From Vandiemenella viatica (taxonomy: Eukaryota > Arthropoda > Insecta > Orthoptera > Morabidae), in contig CM061920.1 of assembly GCA_031002005.1 (NCBI GenBank), positions 105,149,447-105,213,446 on the forward strand: a DNA stretch of 64,000 bases, in the 5' to 3' direction. Below are positions 1 to 10,533 of this stretch, piece by piece. The stretch's first letter is position 1, and every line of letters begins with the position of its first letter. The notes under the pieces are model-generated. The model made no database searches and was not told the origin of the DNA. It saw only the letters and a program-made list of their open reading frames with translations. The translations under genes were made by a program, and so were the position numbers.

Positions 1-300
1 TATTGTCAACAGCCACAACTGCGTCCCCCGTTACACGTCTACCCGGTAGAATGGCTAACAAGCGTAGGTGGTTCCTACAAATCTTCTTTCATTTTTAACA
101 ATCTCTTTCTAGGTCCCTCTTCCACTATCTGTCTCCAGTCAACACCATCGGTTTCTATGTTTCTCCACGTTTGGTTGTTGAACTTTGTCCCTGGTCTCAA
201 ATAGCTTTCCTTCCATTGTTATAGCTCAAGAATGTTAAATTCAGAATTCTTCCCTCCTGCATTCTCGTGACATAACCACAAACATTGAAGCCTTTTTTCC
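1..300 (-). pseudogene. LINE C-terminal coding fragment, decayed
   Basis: Read on the minus strand, the segment translates as a hydrophilic stretch starting near position 295 with GYVTRMQEGRI, then stops and a frame change, then a piece with NQTWRNIETDGVDWRQIVEEG. This resembles the basic C-terminal tail of non-LTR retrotransposon polyproteins (a 'GHV.RM...RI' block, then 'D...WR'). At least four stops are present, so it is not functional. It is cut by the window edge. The family cannot be named. Confidence 0.4.
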
Positions 301-449
301 TATTGCTTTTCTTCTAATGCCTCAATCATAAAGCTCTAACAACTTTTTAATTCGTTTCTGATTCTATCGTTCTGCATTAAGTTTTCTGTGCATCTAAGGT
401 ACCTTATCCCTGCCACTAACAATATAAATAATAAGTAAATGCTTGAAAT

Positions 450-655
450 CATTTTTTTTTTTTTTGCCTATAGCTTTACGCCAAATAGATGTCGATGTGA
501 TTAGAGGCGAGAAAGGAGGGTGGAAAAGGAACTGGAAGTAATTCAGCCATGGCCTTTTGACGGAAGTATTCCGGCATTCGCCTGATTTGGGGAAACCATG
601 GAAAGCCAAAATGTGGATACCCTGACGGGGATTTGCCACAGCATTACTACTCACC
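450..655 (-). mobile_element. SINE family A copy (reverse)
   Basis: This is one of about ten copies in the window of a tRNA-derived SINE. Its body on the minus strand carries the shared core: an 'ATGGTTTCCCCAAATC' block, then a 'GCGAATGCCGG' block, an 'AAAAGGCCATGGC' block and a pyrimidine-rich 3' part. The A-rich tail appears as a T run at 450-466 on the plus strand. The tRNA-like head is degraded. Confidence 0.7.
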
Positions 656-1195
656 CAATACGCTCGGTGAAGTAACCGTATCATTCTACTAATCGACGTG
701 GTGAATATTTTGCTTTCAACATTATTTTTGATTTTCGATAGAATTATCAAACACTGTGGAATTGAAAACAGGGCTTCTCGCAGGATTGCTATGTGATGAT
801 GCTGCAGAACCACATCTTGGAAACTGAGCACATTGTAGTCGGCGCTTGAGCCCGACGCGAAAGATTACTTGTCGAGAATCACCAGACCTTCCAGCAGGGA
901 CCATTTATATGAACCAATGTAAACAGATTATCATCACATCTACTTGCAAACTCTAAAGCCGACTATTCTCAGCAATCTTTGTAAACATTATCACGATATT
1001 TAACTTATATATCAGTTGTCATGCCCTTTACAGGAAAATTAAAGTTTACATTCTGAAGTTTCACGCTTAGATAACATCTATCACGTTGTGAAGTCTGGTG
1101 TCTGTATGCACAATTTCTTTATTTTTGTGCTCATATAAACTAAATATACAATGCTTGTATGCTTTATTCTCAAATCACTAATTTTATTTATTTAT
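656..1195. other. AT-rich spacer, nothing recognised
   Basis: No coding frame, tRNA-like promoter or terminal repeat could be recognised here. The sequence is ordinary AT-rich spacer between the SINE and the 3' end of the jockey-like LINE. Confidence 0.5.
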
Positions 1196-1310
1196 TTGTT
1201 ATTTCATTTCCCCACACATGTCCCCACCTATGTCCTGTCAGTCTTTTTATCAAGGTAAGTCGTGTTTTAGCTTTCTGTTTGATTGTCATTATGTGGGCAG
1301 TCCAAGTAAG

Positions 1311-2672
1311 TTAGCGGTCTAGAGGCAATCCCAGATATTTGACTGTTTTTGTGAGATTAATATGTTTGTCGTAGATTGTAATGTTAAAATCATGTTGTCT
1401 AAATCGTCTTGTAGTTCGTCCAGAAATTATTGCTTGTGTCTTTTGTAGATTGATTGTCAGTCTCCATTTGTTACACCATTCTATAAAGCTATCTAAGTGT
1501 TTTTGAAATACTTTGGCGGATTGTTGAAGATTATTGCAGCAAGCGAGGTAGGCGGTGTCGTCGGCGAATTGTAGGAGGTAGATTGGAGAGAGAGGTTGGG
1601 GAATATCAGCTGTGTATAATAGGAAAAGGAGTGGGGAGAGGACGGAACCTTGAGGCACACCAGCATTTGGAGTAAAGTACCTGGAACGGGAGTTATTAAT
1701 GATTACGTAGGCTTGACGGTTAGTAAGGAAGGATGCAATAAGGTGGACGTAGGTTATCGTTAGCGCATATAACTGTAGTTTGAACAATAGTCTGGCGTGC
1801 CATACTTTGTTACAGGCTTTCTCCATGTCTAATGAGATGAGGATGGCTGCTTTCTTTTTGTTTAGTTGATTTTTCACTAGTTGCGTCAGGTAGAGAAGCT
1901 GGTCGTCGACAGAGTAGTTTGGTCGAAAACTGGCTTGGGTGGGTGGGAGTGGAAGGAATTGTTGCAGATGTTGGTGGATGCGGTTAGTTAGAATTGTTTC
2001 AAAGACTTTGCTGAATATGGATGTGAGGCTAATAGGGCGGTACGAGGAGGGTTCAGATTTGGGCTTGTTGGCTTTAGGAAATAACAGTATTTTTGATATT
2101 TTCAATTTTTTCGGATATATGCCTGTGTATAAGATTGCGATATAGAGGAGAGATAGGATTTGTAGGAAGGAGAGGGGGCATTCTTTTAGGTGGCGGTAGG
2201 TGATAGTGTCATGACCGGGAGCAGTGTTTCGTTTCTTTTTTAGTGCCTGTCGGATATCTTCGGTTGTTATCGGTGAATTTAGATCTTGTAGTGGCATGGT
2301 CTCATAATAATGAATGTCGGGCGCTAGAGGTGGTAGGTTGGTGTCGGTTCGTTCATGTATGTCGGCAGTCATCTCGCAGTTGAAGTGTGATTCAGGAGGG
2401 CACGAAAAGGTTAGCTCAAGGTGGGTTGCGAACAGGTTGGCTTTTGATTCATCATCGGGAATGGAGCGGTTGTTGTGGATGATAGGGTAGGAAACCGCAG
2501 TTTTTGTTCCACTTAGTCTGTTGAAAGCATTCCAGTACTGTCCCGAGTTGGTGGTCATAGTTGAGTTGAGTCTGTCGCAAGTCATTCGCCAGGTGAGTCT
2601 TTTTTTTGGCAGTGAGATAGTTGCGTACTTGTCGCTGTAGCTGCTTCTGTCGGCTGAGTGCATCCCGGTCAC
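1311..2672 (-). pseudogene. reverse transcriptase domain of the jockey-like LINE
   Basis: A 453-residue open stretch covers most of a LINE reverse transcriptase. Visible motifs are YRPISLTS (residue 211), ILISLDMEKACNKVWH (about 277-292), AGVPQGSVLSPLLF (about 337-350) and the catalytic FADDTAYLA (about 369-377). In most relatives the second block reads KAFD; here F-D has become C-N, a likely decay change. The first 25 or so residues are out of frame with the upstream linker. The frame stops right after YLGLPLDR, and the next in-frame codons still read like LINE (LTWTAHI), so the stop at 1311 is premature rather than the natural end. Confidence 0.85.
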
Positions 2673-3555
2673 GCGTGGCTAGAAACGTTCGGTAGAGGTG
2701 GCGGTATTCTTTGAGGAGCAGGACTGCATGAGAAGGGAGAGCGGGCTCATGAGGATTTGCGAATTTTCTGGGAATTTGCGTTTCAATTGCGGAAGTTAGC
2801 GTGTCATGGAGGAAGTCTGCTGTTCCGTTTACATCATCATGCCGATTGGAAGTAGGGATGGAAATTTTTCATACCATCGTCTATATGTCGTCTCTATTCC
2901 GTCCAGTTTGTTCTGTTATGATCTTGAATTTTGCGGATTTGTGATGGGTCGATATGATTTCTGAGTTGTCGAGTATGGTATGCTACTTTGATGAGCACTG
3001 GTAGATGATCGCTACCGATAGGATCGAGCACTATGAGACTGGTGCGCCTAAGGAGAGAAGAGGATGCTATGATTATGTCAGGTGTCGTATTAGTAGCTGG
3101 TCGTGTAGGCTCTGGTATGTCAATGTCTTGTCCACGTAAGGCTTCGATGTTGTCACGTAGAGTTCTTTTTTCATAGTTTGATCGGGAGTGTAATATTGAG
3201 ATCGGCCATTATTATGTAATTAATAGATGTGTTATCTATATACTGTAGGAAGTTAAAGGAGAGGGGTTCATATGGACGAATGTAAATAGTAACAGGATAT
3301 TAAAAAAAAATAAAAAAAAAAAAATTGACGAATGTAAATAGTAACAAGGGTGACTGTCAGATATGGGAGGAAGACTGTAACCAATAGATGCTCATTTCTG
3401 ATGTTTAGAGGTGGATGTATTATTGCAGGGATATTGCGGTGATAGCAGAAGGCTACACCGCCTCGAGCAATCGGTAGAGGGTTACCTGATCGAAATATTT
3501 CAAAACGGGTAAGCCGGATATGATGAGTCGATTGGAGGAAAGTTTGATTTAACAT
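2673..3555 (-). pseudogene. APE-like endonuclease part of the jockey-like LINE
   Basis: Minus-strand pieces in more than one frame match the apurinic-type endonuclease that nicks target DNA for LINEs. An N-terminal piece (3268-3555) reads LNQTFLQSTHHIRLTRFEI and GGVAFCYHRNIPA. A central piece near 3200 reads MADLNITLPI, in the position of the usual G-D-F-N motif. A C-terminal piece near 3000-3090 reads TPDIIIASSLLRR and GSDHLPVLI, containing the catalytic S-D-H. Reading-frame breaks separate the pieces. A linker to the RT (about 2673-2780) reads RKFANPHEPALPSHAVLL in a third frame. Confidence 0.7.
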
Positions 3556-3734
3556 TTAATCTAGAAATTTCGACTGCGAGAATGATCCGCCAGACAATAT
3601 GAAATGAATATACAAAATTTCCAAAATTTACGGTTTTCCTCTGTATTTAGGACCAAATATAGTATTAATGGGATAAAAGTTTACTTATTTGTTACTTATT
3701 AACAAAATCTATCACCATGCTAGTTGTCATAAGA

Positions 3735-4770
3735 GAGTGACGGCCATCAAACTATGCCGCCAGGTCATTAATTAGCGTATTATTATCATAAAAGCCATCA
3801 ATCATGTCATAATATGTCAGAAAAGCCATTAATCATGTCAGTAAGGCTATTAATCATAGAGGCCACGTTAGGCGCTAACCTGACTCAGAGCGGTCACCAC
3901 CTTGCGGCAAATCGTCGTAATGGCATCATTACCTATATACTAATGAGACCGCCAAAGAGTCGCCGCCTGTACTCTCTTATGAAGGCCTGTGTGAGCCCTG
4001 ATCGTAAATCGCCGTGATGGCGTCATTATTTATGTTCTCAAACCGAAGTGCACGTGTACTACAGATTGGTTATGCTAATTAGCCGCCTGCGTGTCTAGAC
4101 CCGTTTACAGTCCTACACCTACCCTCCCGGCGACCCGGAATCAGTTTGTCGACATTCCTCGTATAGTGTTGTTGTTCTCTTCTGTGTATCAGCTCAACGC
4201 AGGTGACTAGAGTTATCGTCCAAGCGTGAGTATGAACCTGTTGTAGTTCTAGATAAAGTGGGGCACAGTAAAGTTGTATTAACATATGGAGAATGGAACG
4301 TCCTTGCAACCGGCAATGGCCGGCGCCCTTACCGTCAAGCAGAAGTGGGGCTACCTGGTTGCAAGTTACTACACTGAGTTTGTGGGCATCTAATAAAGTG
4401 ATGCGTGACTACCACATGACTACAGTGCAAAAGTTAATTGATATTAATAATTTTCGTGTTGCTCAAGTGAAATACAGTTCATCATTGGATTATGAGCTAC
4501 AAAGACTTGAACTCATTGCGTATAAAAATTTGTTAATATCTGGTGATGTCAATAATATTGTAATTAAACATTAGGAGCCTGGATATGATGTTTGTGGACC
4601 TATTCATATGTGACTAAAACTACTTGTATGTGAAAAGTTAAAATAAAATAACATTTTTGTTTTATTTTGTTTTATTATTATTTCACCCACCATTGGGAAA
4701 TTAAAAATACATTTTTGACTGCGCATATAACGTTACAAAATAAATTTCCTTTACAAAGTTTAGTAAGATA
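3735..4770. repeat. left long inverted arm
   Basis: This arm aligns, base by base with many substitutions, to the reverse complement of 5835-7045. Shared landmarks from outside in: an AT-rich end with repeated 'CATTAAT' motifs, a repeated subterminal motif (GTAAATCGYCGTGATGGCG-like) occurring twice, 'CACGTGTACTACAGA', 'AGCCGCCTGCGTGTCTAGAC', an inward-reading gene, and an AT-rich 'TTTCACCCACCATTG' block. Relative to the right arm it lacks about 215 bp near 4305. Confidence 0.85.
4293..4574 (+). pseudogene. inward-reading arm gene, left copy (fragment)
   Basis: The plus-strand piece includes KQKWGYLVASYYTEF in one frame and KVMRDYHMTTVQKLIDINN then YELQRLELIAYKNLL in another. It is clearly homologous to the minus-strand gene in the right arm at 6046-6558. 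The first half is missing through the 215-bp deletion. A stop and a frame change separate the two blocks. It ends at 4574, converging on a remnant of the companion-gene tail read from the other strand. I do not recognise the function. Confidence 0.5.
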
Positions 4771-4951
4771 ACTGATTCGTCCTAGGGACTATACAAATTT
4801 ACAAATTCATACATGCAAGCTAATCCAAATCCCCAAAAGAGTAACTCGCATGGGTGATGCCCCATGTGCTGGTATGTGAGAAAGAGAAACTTGCATAGCT
4901 TAAGATTGTGGACAGTAGGAAGCCACTTCGCATTAATTTCAGAGTTGGGAT

Positions 4952-5469
4952 ATGCTTGAGTATCCATTACTTCCTACAAGTAAGATACAAATTTGGTCTT
5001 TGAAGATATCTACGCAGCTGGACAAATCTAGATTCGTTGTTCTAGGATTACAAACAAACAGGAAATGCAACGCAGAAACAAGCGAAGCCGAGTTTAACCA
5101 CTGCAATCTCACTAATGTTAAATTGTTCCTAAATGAAGTTGCATACCCGTACGAGAGCATGAATTTAGACTTTAAGAAAAACAGAACCACAGTGCTGTAC
5201 GACAAGTATACGAGATTTGAACAGTCTTACTATGAATGAGGTAATCCTTCACCACTACTAAATCGTAAAGAATTTGTCGCAACTGAGCCTCTAGCTGCAA
5301 TTGACTATTCATAGCAAAATAAACAGTTAAGACTGGACCTGTAGACATTATTATGGAATTTTATAGCAGTGAAAATTTCCATCCATACAAGTCTGTATAC
5401 TGCCTGATCTTGCACGATCGCATTGTGGAATACATACCACTAACAAGTGTTGTGCGTATGCTGACATAA
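4952..5469 (+). pseudogene. double-jelly-roll capsid-like protein, decayed
   Basis: The 95-residue open stretch (4952-5239) contains LLPTSKIQIWSLKISTQLD, RFVVLGLQTNRK and NHCNLTNVKLFLNEVAYPYE. I associate this pattern with arthropod genomic proteins carrying a double-jelly-roll-like domain, related to major capsid proteins of polinton-like viruses. Beyond the stop at 5237 the similarity resumes with interruptions: a block near 5270-5310 (EFVATEPLAAIDYS) and a C-terminal block near 5388-5466 (YCLILHDRIVEY) ending at a stop at 5467. The upstream N-terminal half is not recognisable, so the gene is truncated and shifted. Sure of the family resemblance, less sure of the exact lineage. Confidence 0.65.
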
Positions 5470-5503
5470 AACAAGATAGCCACCATCATTGTCACTCAGT
5501 ATC

Positions 5504-5932
5504 ATGCCAACCATCTTAATAGACGCACAAGGATTCAAGACTAGAGATGGCACATTTAGTTTCAAGGAAGTAGCTGTGTGTGTAATACGATCATACAAAA
5601 TTGTCGCTACATATTTCATTACTGTATCCTCAGCATCACGTTGAGGTAACGAACCAACAGTCAAATAGTCGACAAACAATACCATGGAATACTTTGGAAC
5701 ACTTATTGTGAAACCTTTACTAAACTATGTTTATATTAATATTAAAGGACGGGAGAATGCTCCATGGTTCCATAAGATTATCCACAAGAAAGTCTGCTAA
5801 GATTTAGGATGCCAGCCACTACAAGAACTCAAGAAAAATAATTTTGCTAAGCTTTGTAAAGAACATTTATTTTGTAACGCTATATGTGCAGCTGAAAATG
5901 TATTTTTAACCGCTCAATGGTGGGTGAAATAA
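5504..5932 (+). pseudogene. companion gene of capsid-like protein, decayed
   Basis: It starts at an ATG 35 bp after the capsid-like stop and reads MPTILIDAQGFKTRDGTFSF, followed by stops near 5643 and 5668 and then blocks YINIKGRENAPWFHKII and CKEHLFCNAICAAENVFL before a stop at 5930. I recall similar proteins with a conserved 'D.QGF' start and a Cys/His-rich end next to capsid-like genes in insect genomes, but I know no assigned function. Its last 30 codons lie in the right inverted arm, so a second, reverse copy of the tail exists near 4680-4760. Confidence 0.45.
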
Positions 5933-7045
5933 AAATAAAATAAAATAAAATAAAATATTATTTTAATTAAACATGTCACATACAAGTATTCTTAGTCACA
6001 TATGCATAGGTCCAGAAACATCATATCCAAGCTCATAATTTTTAATTACGCTATTTTGACATCATCAGACACTAAAAATTTTTTATACGCAATGAGTTCA
6101 AGTCTAAGTAGCGCATAAACCAATGATGAACAGTGTGTCACATGAGATACACGAACATTATTAATATGCATATCGATTAACTTTTGCACAGTAGCCGTGT
6201 GATAATCACGCATCACTTTATTAGCTAAGATGTCCTCAAATTCAATGTAATAACTTGCAACCATGTAGCTCCACTTCTGCTTGACGATCAAGGCGCCGGT
6301 CACTACCGACTGCGTGTCGATGAGATTCCTCTAAGTCGAATCGTCGAAGAAGACGTCGCTAGCAGGATCATCATTAGGGTGAAAACAAACAGTTTTCACC
6401 CTGGCAATCGTTCGGCAGGAGAAGGTGAGCTCGCCGAGTGGGACGCTGTTGGTGCCAGTGTTGAATAAATCAGACACTACGGCCAATACCTGGATTAGGA
6501 CGTTACATTCTTCATATGTCAGTACAACATAACTGTGTCCCACTTTTTCCAGATCCACAACAGGTTAAAACTCATGCTTGGACGATAACCCTAGTCACCT
6601 GCGTTGAGCTGATACACAGACGAGAACATCAACACTATACGAGGAATGTTGGCAAACTGACTCCGGGTCGCCGGGAGGGTAGGTGGAGGGCGGAAAAAAG
6701 GTCTAGACACGCAGGCGGCTAATTAGCATAACCAGTCTGTAGTACACGTGCACGGTGGTTTGAGAACATACATAATGACGCCATTACGATGATTTACGAT
6801 CTGGGCTCTGAACCGCCTCCATAAGAGGGTACAGGTGGCGACTTTTTGGCGGTCTCATTAGAACATAATTAATGACGCCATCACGACGATTTACGACCAG
6901 GCGGTGACCCCTTTGAGTTAGGTTAGCACCGTAACGCGGCCACGATAATTAATGACTTTTGTGACTTCTTTCTGACATTATTAATGGCGTTTATGATAAT
7001 AATATGCTAATTAATCCCTTAGACGTCACCGACCCGCGTTTTCAC
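5835..7045. repeat. right long inverted arm
   Basis: Inverted partner of the left arm and the more complete of the two. It contains the sequence (about 6310-6520) missing from the left arm. Its inner edge overlaps the 3' end of the companion gene (about 5835-5932), so the left arm also carries the matching gene tail on the opposite strand (near 4680-4760). Confidence 0.85.
6046..6558 (-). pseudogene. inward-reading arm gene, right copy
   Basis: Minus strand. The N-terminal part (6558-6331) includes HSYVVLTYEECNVLIQVL. After a stop the reading continues in another frame (6303-6046) with VKQKWSYMVASYYIEF, NKVMRDYHTATVQKLID and LRLELIAYKKFLV. The undamaged product would be about 170 residues, small and without predicted membrane segments. 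The left-arm copy shows the same blocks, so both arms derive from one ancestral gene. Function unknown. Its place inside the inverted arms means the intact element carried it twice. Confidence 0.5.
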
Positions 7046-7214
7046 CCTACTAACAGACAAAAATTGAAATTTTAGGTTTTTGGGAACGTATTCTTTAGTC
7101 AGAACAAAAAGTTTTCTTTACCCTAATTTAGTAAAAATACACTTGAATCATTAAGATACTTTTTTGTTTAATAAATATTTTGAAGCAAAAGAATTCTCAA
7201 CCTGGCCATATCAA

Positions 7215-7450
7215 TGGAAATGATAAACAATTGGCTAATTGAAATCGAAAAACATATCCAGGAAATCATAATCACAGATGTTATCACACAGGACAGAGGC
7301 AGATTTAGTAGCATGGTCAATAACGGGCAATTTACCAACAAACGGTATATTAGAAGAAGGAATACCTAGGCGGAGGAACGGAGCAAACAACTCAGCGACA
7401 GGAAGAAGAGATTTTGGTAAAAGAAGAAAAATACATCAGCTAAATAAGTT
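7215..7450 (+). pseudogene. LINE C-terminal tail fragment
   Basis: Plus-strand translation reads NNWLIEIEKHIQEIIITD, QDRGRFSSMVNN and, after a stop, AEERSKQLSDRKKRFW. This resembles the basic tail of certain LINE polyproteins (W..SIE.DI...IT, R..FR, then an ERK..HSERMK.YW-like block). Stops and frame shifts are present. Identification is by pattern only. Confidence 0.38.
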
Positions 7451-9792
7451 CAATCGCGCTCCTCAGTTGAGCATAACGTTGGAAGAAGAAGAAGAAATAT
7501 TGGGAACTTGTGTCAATTTTTCCTTAATGTTCTAAAATCATGTGTCATATTATTAAAATCATAAATATTTGCAATCAATGCCAAAGTTTTAGCAGCATGG
7601 CGCCCAGTAGAGCGTGATCAGTAAGTTAAAATCAACAAACCCCCAAGTAGTCATTACAATATAGACAGACCGACTAAAATTCTAAATTTTAGACTCTTGG
7701 CACTTTTGTCATCAATAGTTTACATTCCAATTACTCTTTTTGAAATAAACGTAATGTACGGACACAACTTTTCTGCAGTTTTATTGCAAATTGCAGAAAA
7801 ACCTACGTCAATAATTTATCCATAACCACAAATACAAGATTAAATGCGTTGCTTATGTTTTGAATCTAACCATGTGATAGCGGTAAGGATTGAATGGCTA
7901 CCATCAATCGATTTCGGTTCTTCGGGCTGTTGCAGAATACAAAAGAATTGTCCATGCTTTCCCTCTTCGCGGCATCCCAAAGCCCGCTTACTTTAAAATC
8001 GAATTTAGTGAAAGTCTATACTTATAGATGGCGGTATGAAATTGGTTGATGCCGTGAAGTGTATGCCAGAAAAACAGTGACGTTGTATGTGAAACTCGGT
8101 TAGCAATAGCCAACCAGATATCTGTTTACAGATTTTCTTGTTTACTTTAATAAAGTGCGTCGATTCTGGACAATGGACGTAAACTGAATAGCTAAGCCAC
8201 CATCGGCGAGCCTCGATAGTACAGGTAGAGTTAGTTACTCTAACATCACTCCTGGGCTAACCAGAAAACTTCAAATAAATAACTGCAGATGATTTTATTT
8301 TCATTCATATTGCTACAAGAAAGTTTAAATGCCGTGCCAGCTAAAAGGCAATTAACTGCACACAAATACGAATGGCAGAGACAAACACTTGTAATGGGAG
8401 CGAGACTTTTTTTAAATTTAAATGTTGTTATTTGTTTATTCCCGGCAAATAAATGCGTAAAATCATGTAAGGAGATGAGCATCTGATCTTCATCCTGTAT
8501 TCTCTGTAGCAGTTACTTAATACAGGTCACAACATAACGTAAGAATTTTTAGATAGAAAATAAGATACAGAAAAATTTATACGAAACGTAAGAAATCAAG
8601 AAATACATCGAAAAATAAAAATCATTATTCGTTTTTGAAATCATGCTTTGATTAGAATCTTTTTCATAATAATAAAAATCTCCGTTATTTTTTACCGGCT
8701 TTTTTGAAGTAATTGCAAATAGTACAAGAAATGAGAGCAGAAATAAAAAAAAAAAATCATTATAATGTCGTGCAGAGATGGGATGTTCATTTTCTCACTG
8801 TGGATCTATTGTGGAATAAAAAGCGTAACAACGATGAATAAAGTTGATTGTTATTATGTAGAAAGGTATCTTTTATCACAACTTATAAGGTGATTATCAG
8901 CATATTTAAATAGCTACGCACGCTGCGGATGTAACGGGCTTTACCCTAGTTGTTATTAATGTTAATCCTTGCATGTGATTTTAATTGGCAGGAAAAATAT
9001 CCCACCCTAGACGCCTTGATAATGGGACAGCATAGCCATGCGACGGCGGAGGCGAGCTCGCTTTGGCTATTCCATTTACACGTCGGATGGTGAAAGTAGG
9101 CGCATCTTTAAGGGAAAGATGGACAAGATTCGCCACGTGAAAGATATGATGTTGAAGAGATTACATGTATTTTCAAATCTGACCAGAGGCTTTTATGAGC
9201 ACGAGTTATTCAGTTAGTGTCTGAAGTTTCTTTGGCCGCCTAGGCAAATGAGGTTTCGTTAGGTTCCAGGGACTTTTGCTACACCGTCTTTGCATTACAA
9301 GTACCAGAAAATCTGTATAACATCGATGACTGCCTGGACGAAGACAATAATATCTGAACTGGTGATACTGACACCCGATCTCTAAACTGGCCAATGCCAA
9401 TGACAATTCGTGAAACCAACTGTAGTAATCAAACTTCTGCACTTACAGGAGACTCTCACTTTCTATTCCTGTAGCTGAGTTACTATTTATACCTCCAAAT
9501 TTGATATCATGCAGCAGTGGACAGAAATAACTAACATATTTGATTGGCTGTTTATTTTATGTAATTGAGATATCTGAGTGCGGTACGCATTTCATGTATG
9601 TCAGTCTATCTTTAAGTAATATTCATATAATTTTCAAATTTTTATGCTTTTATTATGGTACCGAACTAACTTTATTGTAAATATATTTTGTGAAACCATT
9701 TCAGTTTAATCTCAAAACAATTTTAGTAAAACTAATTTTATATTATTTTCTGAGTTCTCAGTTTAATCCAAATCTCATTCGTATTAATCATA
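7451..9792. other. spacer without recognised genes
   Basis: AT-rich, with short open frames below about 85 codons that show no motif. No tRNA-like promoter, long repeat or terminal repeat was noticed. It ends at the Helitron-like 3' terminus. Confidence 0.45.
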
Positions 9793-10533
9793 CTAGCTGT
9801 TACCCGCGATTTCGTACTCGTGGACTTAGAATTTCATTGCTAGAATTGAATATAGAAAGCTGTTAGTAACATAAGATTTGTCCGAAACAACACCGTGTCA
9901 GCGAAATATGACAGGAAAGCCATCACTATATCATTCTATTGTCGAACCTGTCTCTTAAAGAGAATCAATTTCCAACTTGTTTAAAAACAACAACAACTAC
10001 AAAAATAAAACAAAGGTTGGGGGGGGGGGTGTTAACTGAGGGCAGCTTTAATCCAGCTTGGTCTTCTCATCTTTTTTCAGAATGAGTATCAGATTATTGG
10101 GTTCTAATAAGTTTAGCCGTTTGTTCTCTGCTGGAGCTACACTTTAGGTCTGGTTACTCCTGTGAGACATGTCAAAAAATAAGACAAAATATACTGATAC
10201 CAGAAACTTTTAGTGCAGTGTAGTGGAAATCGTCATCTATACTAAACAATAAGTTTTCTGTAGATGAAATTTATTAACAGATTCTAACTGTGAGAGAAGG
10301 AAAGACTGAGCAACCGATGTTAGATTGCAAATTTTCAAACGCATCCGTCTCTTTGTCACTATTCGATAAGACTAAAACTGTTATTTACCCAGACAGAAGT
10401 ATGCTGTTTCCTTCGTAAAGATACAGAGTATTTCGTTGCCAAATTCCATCAATATCGGTATAGCCGTTTAGCCGTCAAAACGATGCAGAAAGACAGTGAC
10501 TTACTTTCAAATTTATAATATTATTAGTGTAGA
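9793..10533 (-). mobile_element. non-autonomous Helitron (minus strand)
   Basis: On the minus strand it begins TCTACACTAATAATATTATA (at 10533), a typical insect Helitron 5' end. It continues with the usual 'GGCTAAACGGCTATACCGAT' subterminal motif and finishes with a GC-rich 'CGCGGGTAACAGCTAG' end at 9793, followed by T, which fits the CTRR-T rule. There is no coding capacity. A long G run at 10019-10029 lies inside. Confidence 0.6.

Larger units (their letters stand above)
1196..3556 (-). mobile_element. jockey-like non-LTR retrotransposon, truncated
   Basis: A minus-strand LINE remnant. In coding order it holds an APE-type endonuclease part (3555 to about 2880), a linker, and a reverse transcriptase (about 2610 to 1311). 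The coding sense continues past an in-frame stop to about 1196, where an A-rich (TAAA)-like stretch begins. ORF1 and the first part of the endonuclease are absent, as expected from 5' truncation on insertion. Frame changes (for example in the T run near 2597-2606), stops and a pure A/T block near 3301-3324 show it is dead. The jockey-clade assignment rests on the order APE-RT without RNase H and on the RT motifs. Confidence 0.82.
3735..7045. mobile_element. Long-TIR element with capsid-like gene remnant
   Basis: Two long arms (about 3735-4770 and 5835-7045) are inverted copies of each other over their whole length and enclose a unique centre of about 1.06 kb. The centre and inner arms hold three decayed genes: a double-jelly-roll capsid-like gene, a downstream companion gene on the same strand, and a small gene present in both arms and reading inward. 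The arms are similar but clearly diverged, and the left arm lacks about 215 bp present in the right. No polymerase, integrase or ATPase gene is visible. The simplest reading is an internally deleted, ancient copy of a polinton-like or adinto-like virus/transposon. Boundaries are accurate to roughly 30 bp; I could not find a convincing target duplication. Confidence 0.75.

Noticed and set aside
4079..6722. Matching frames with THAWTITLVTCVELIHRRE in both arms as a real gene
   Set aside because: The match is explained by the inverted arms themselves; the frames carry no motif and run outward through the non-coding part.
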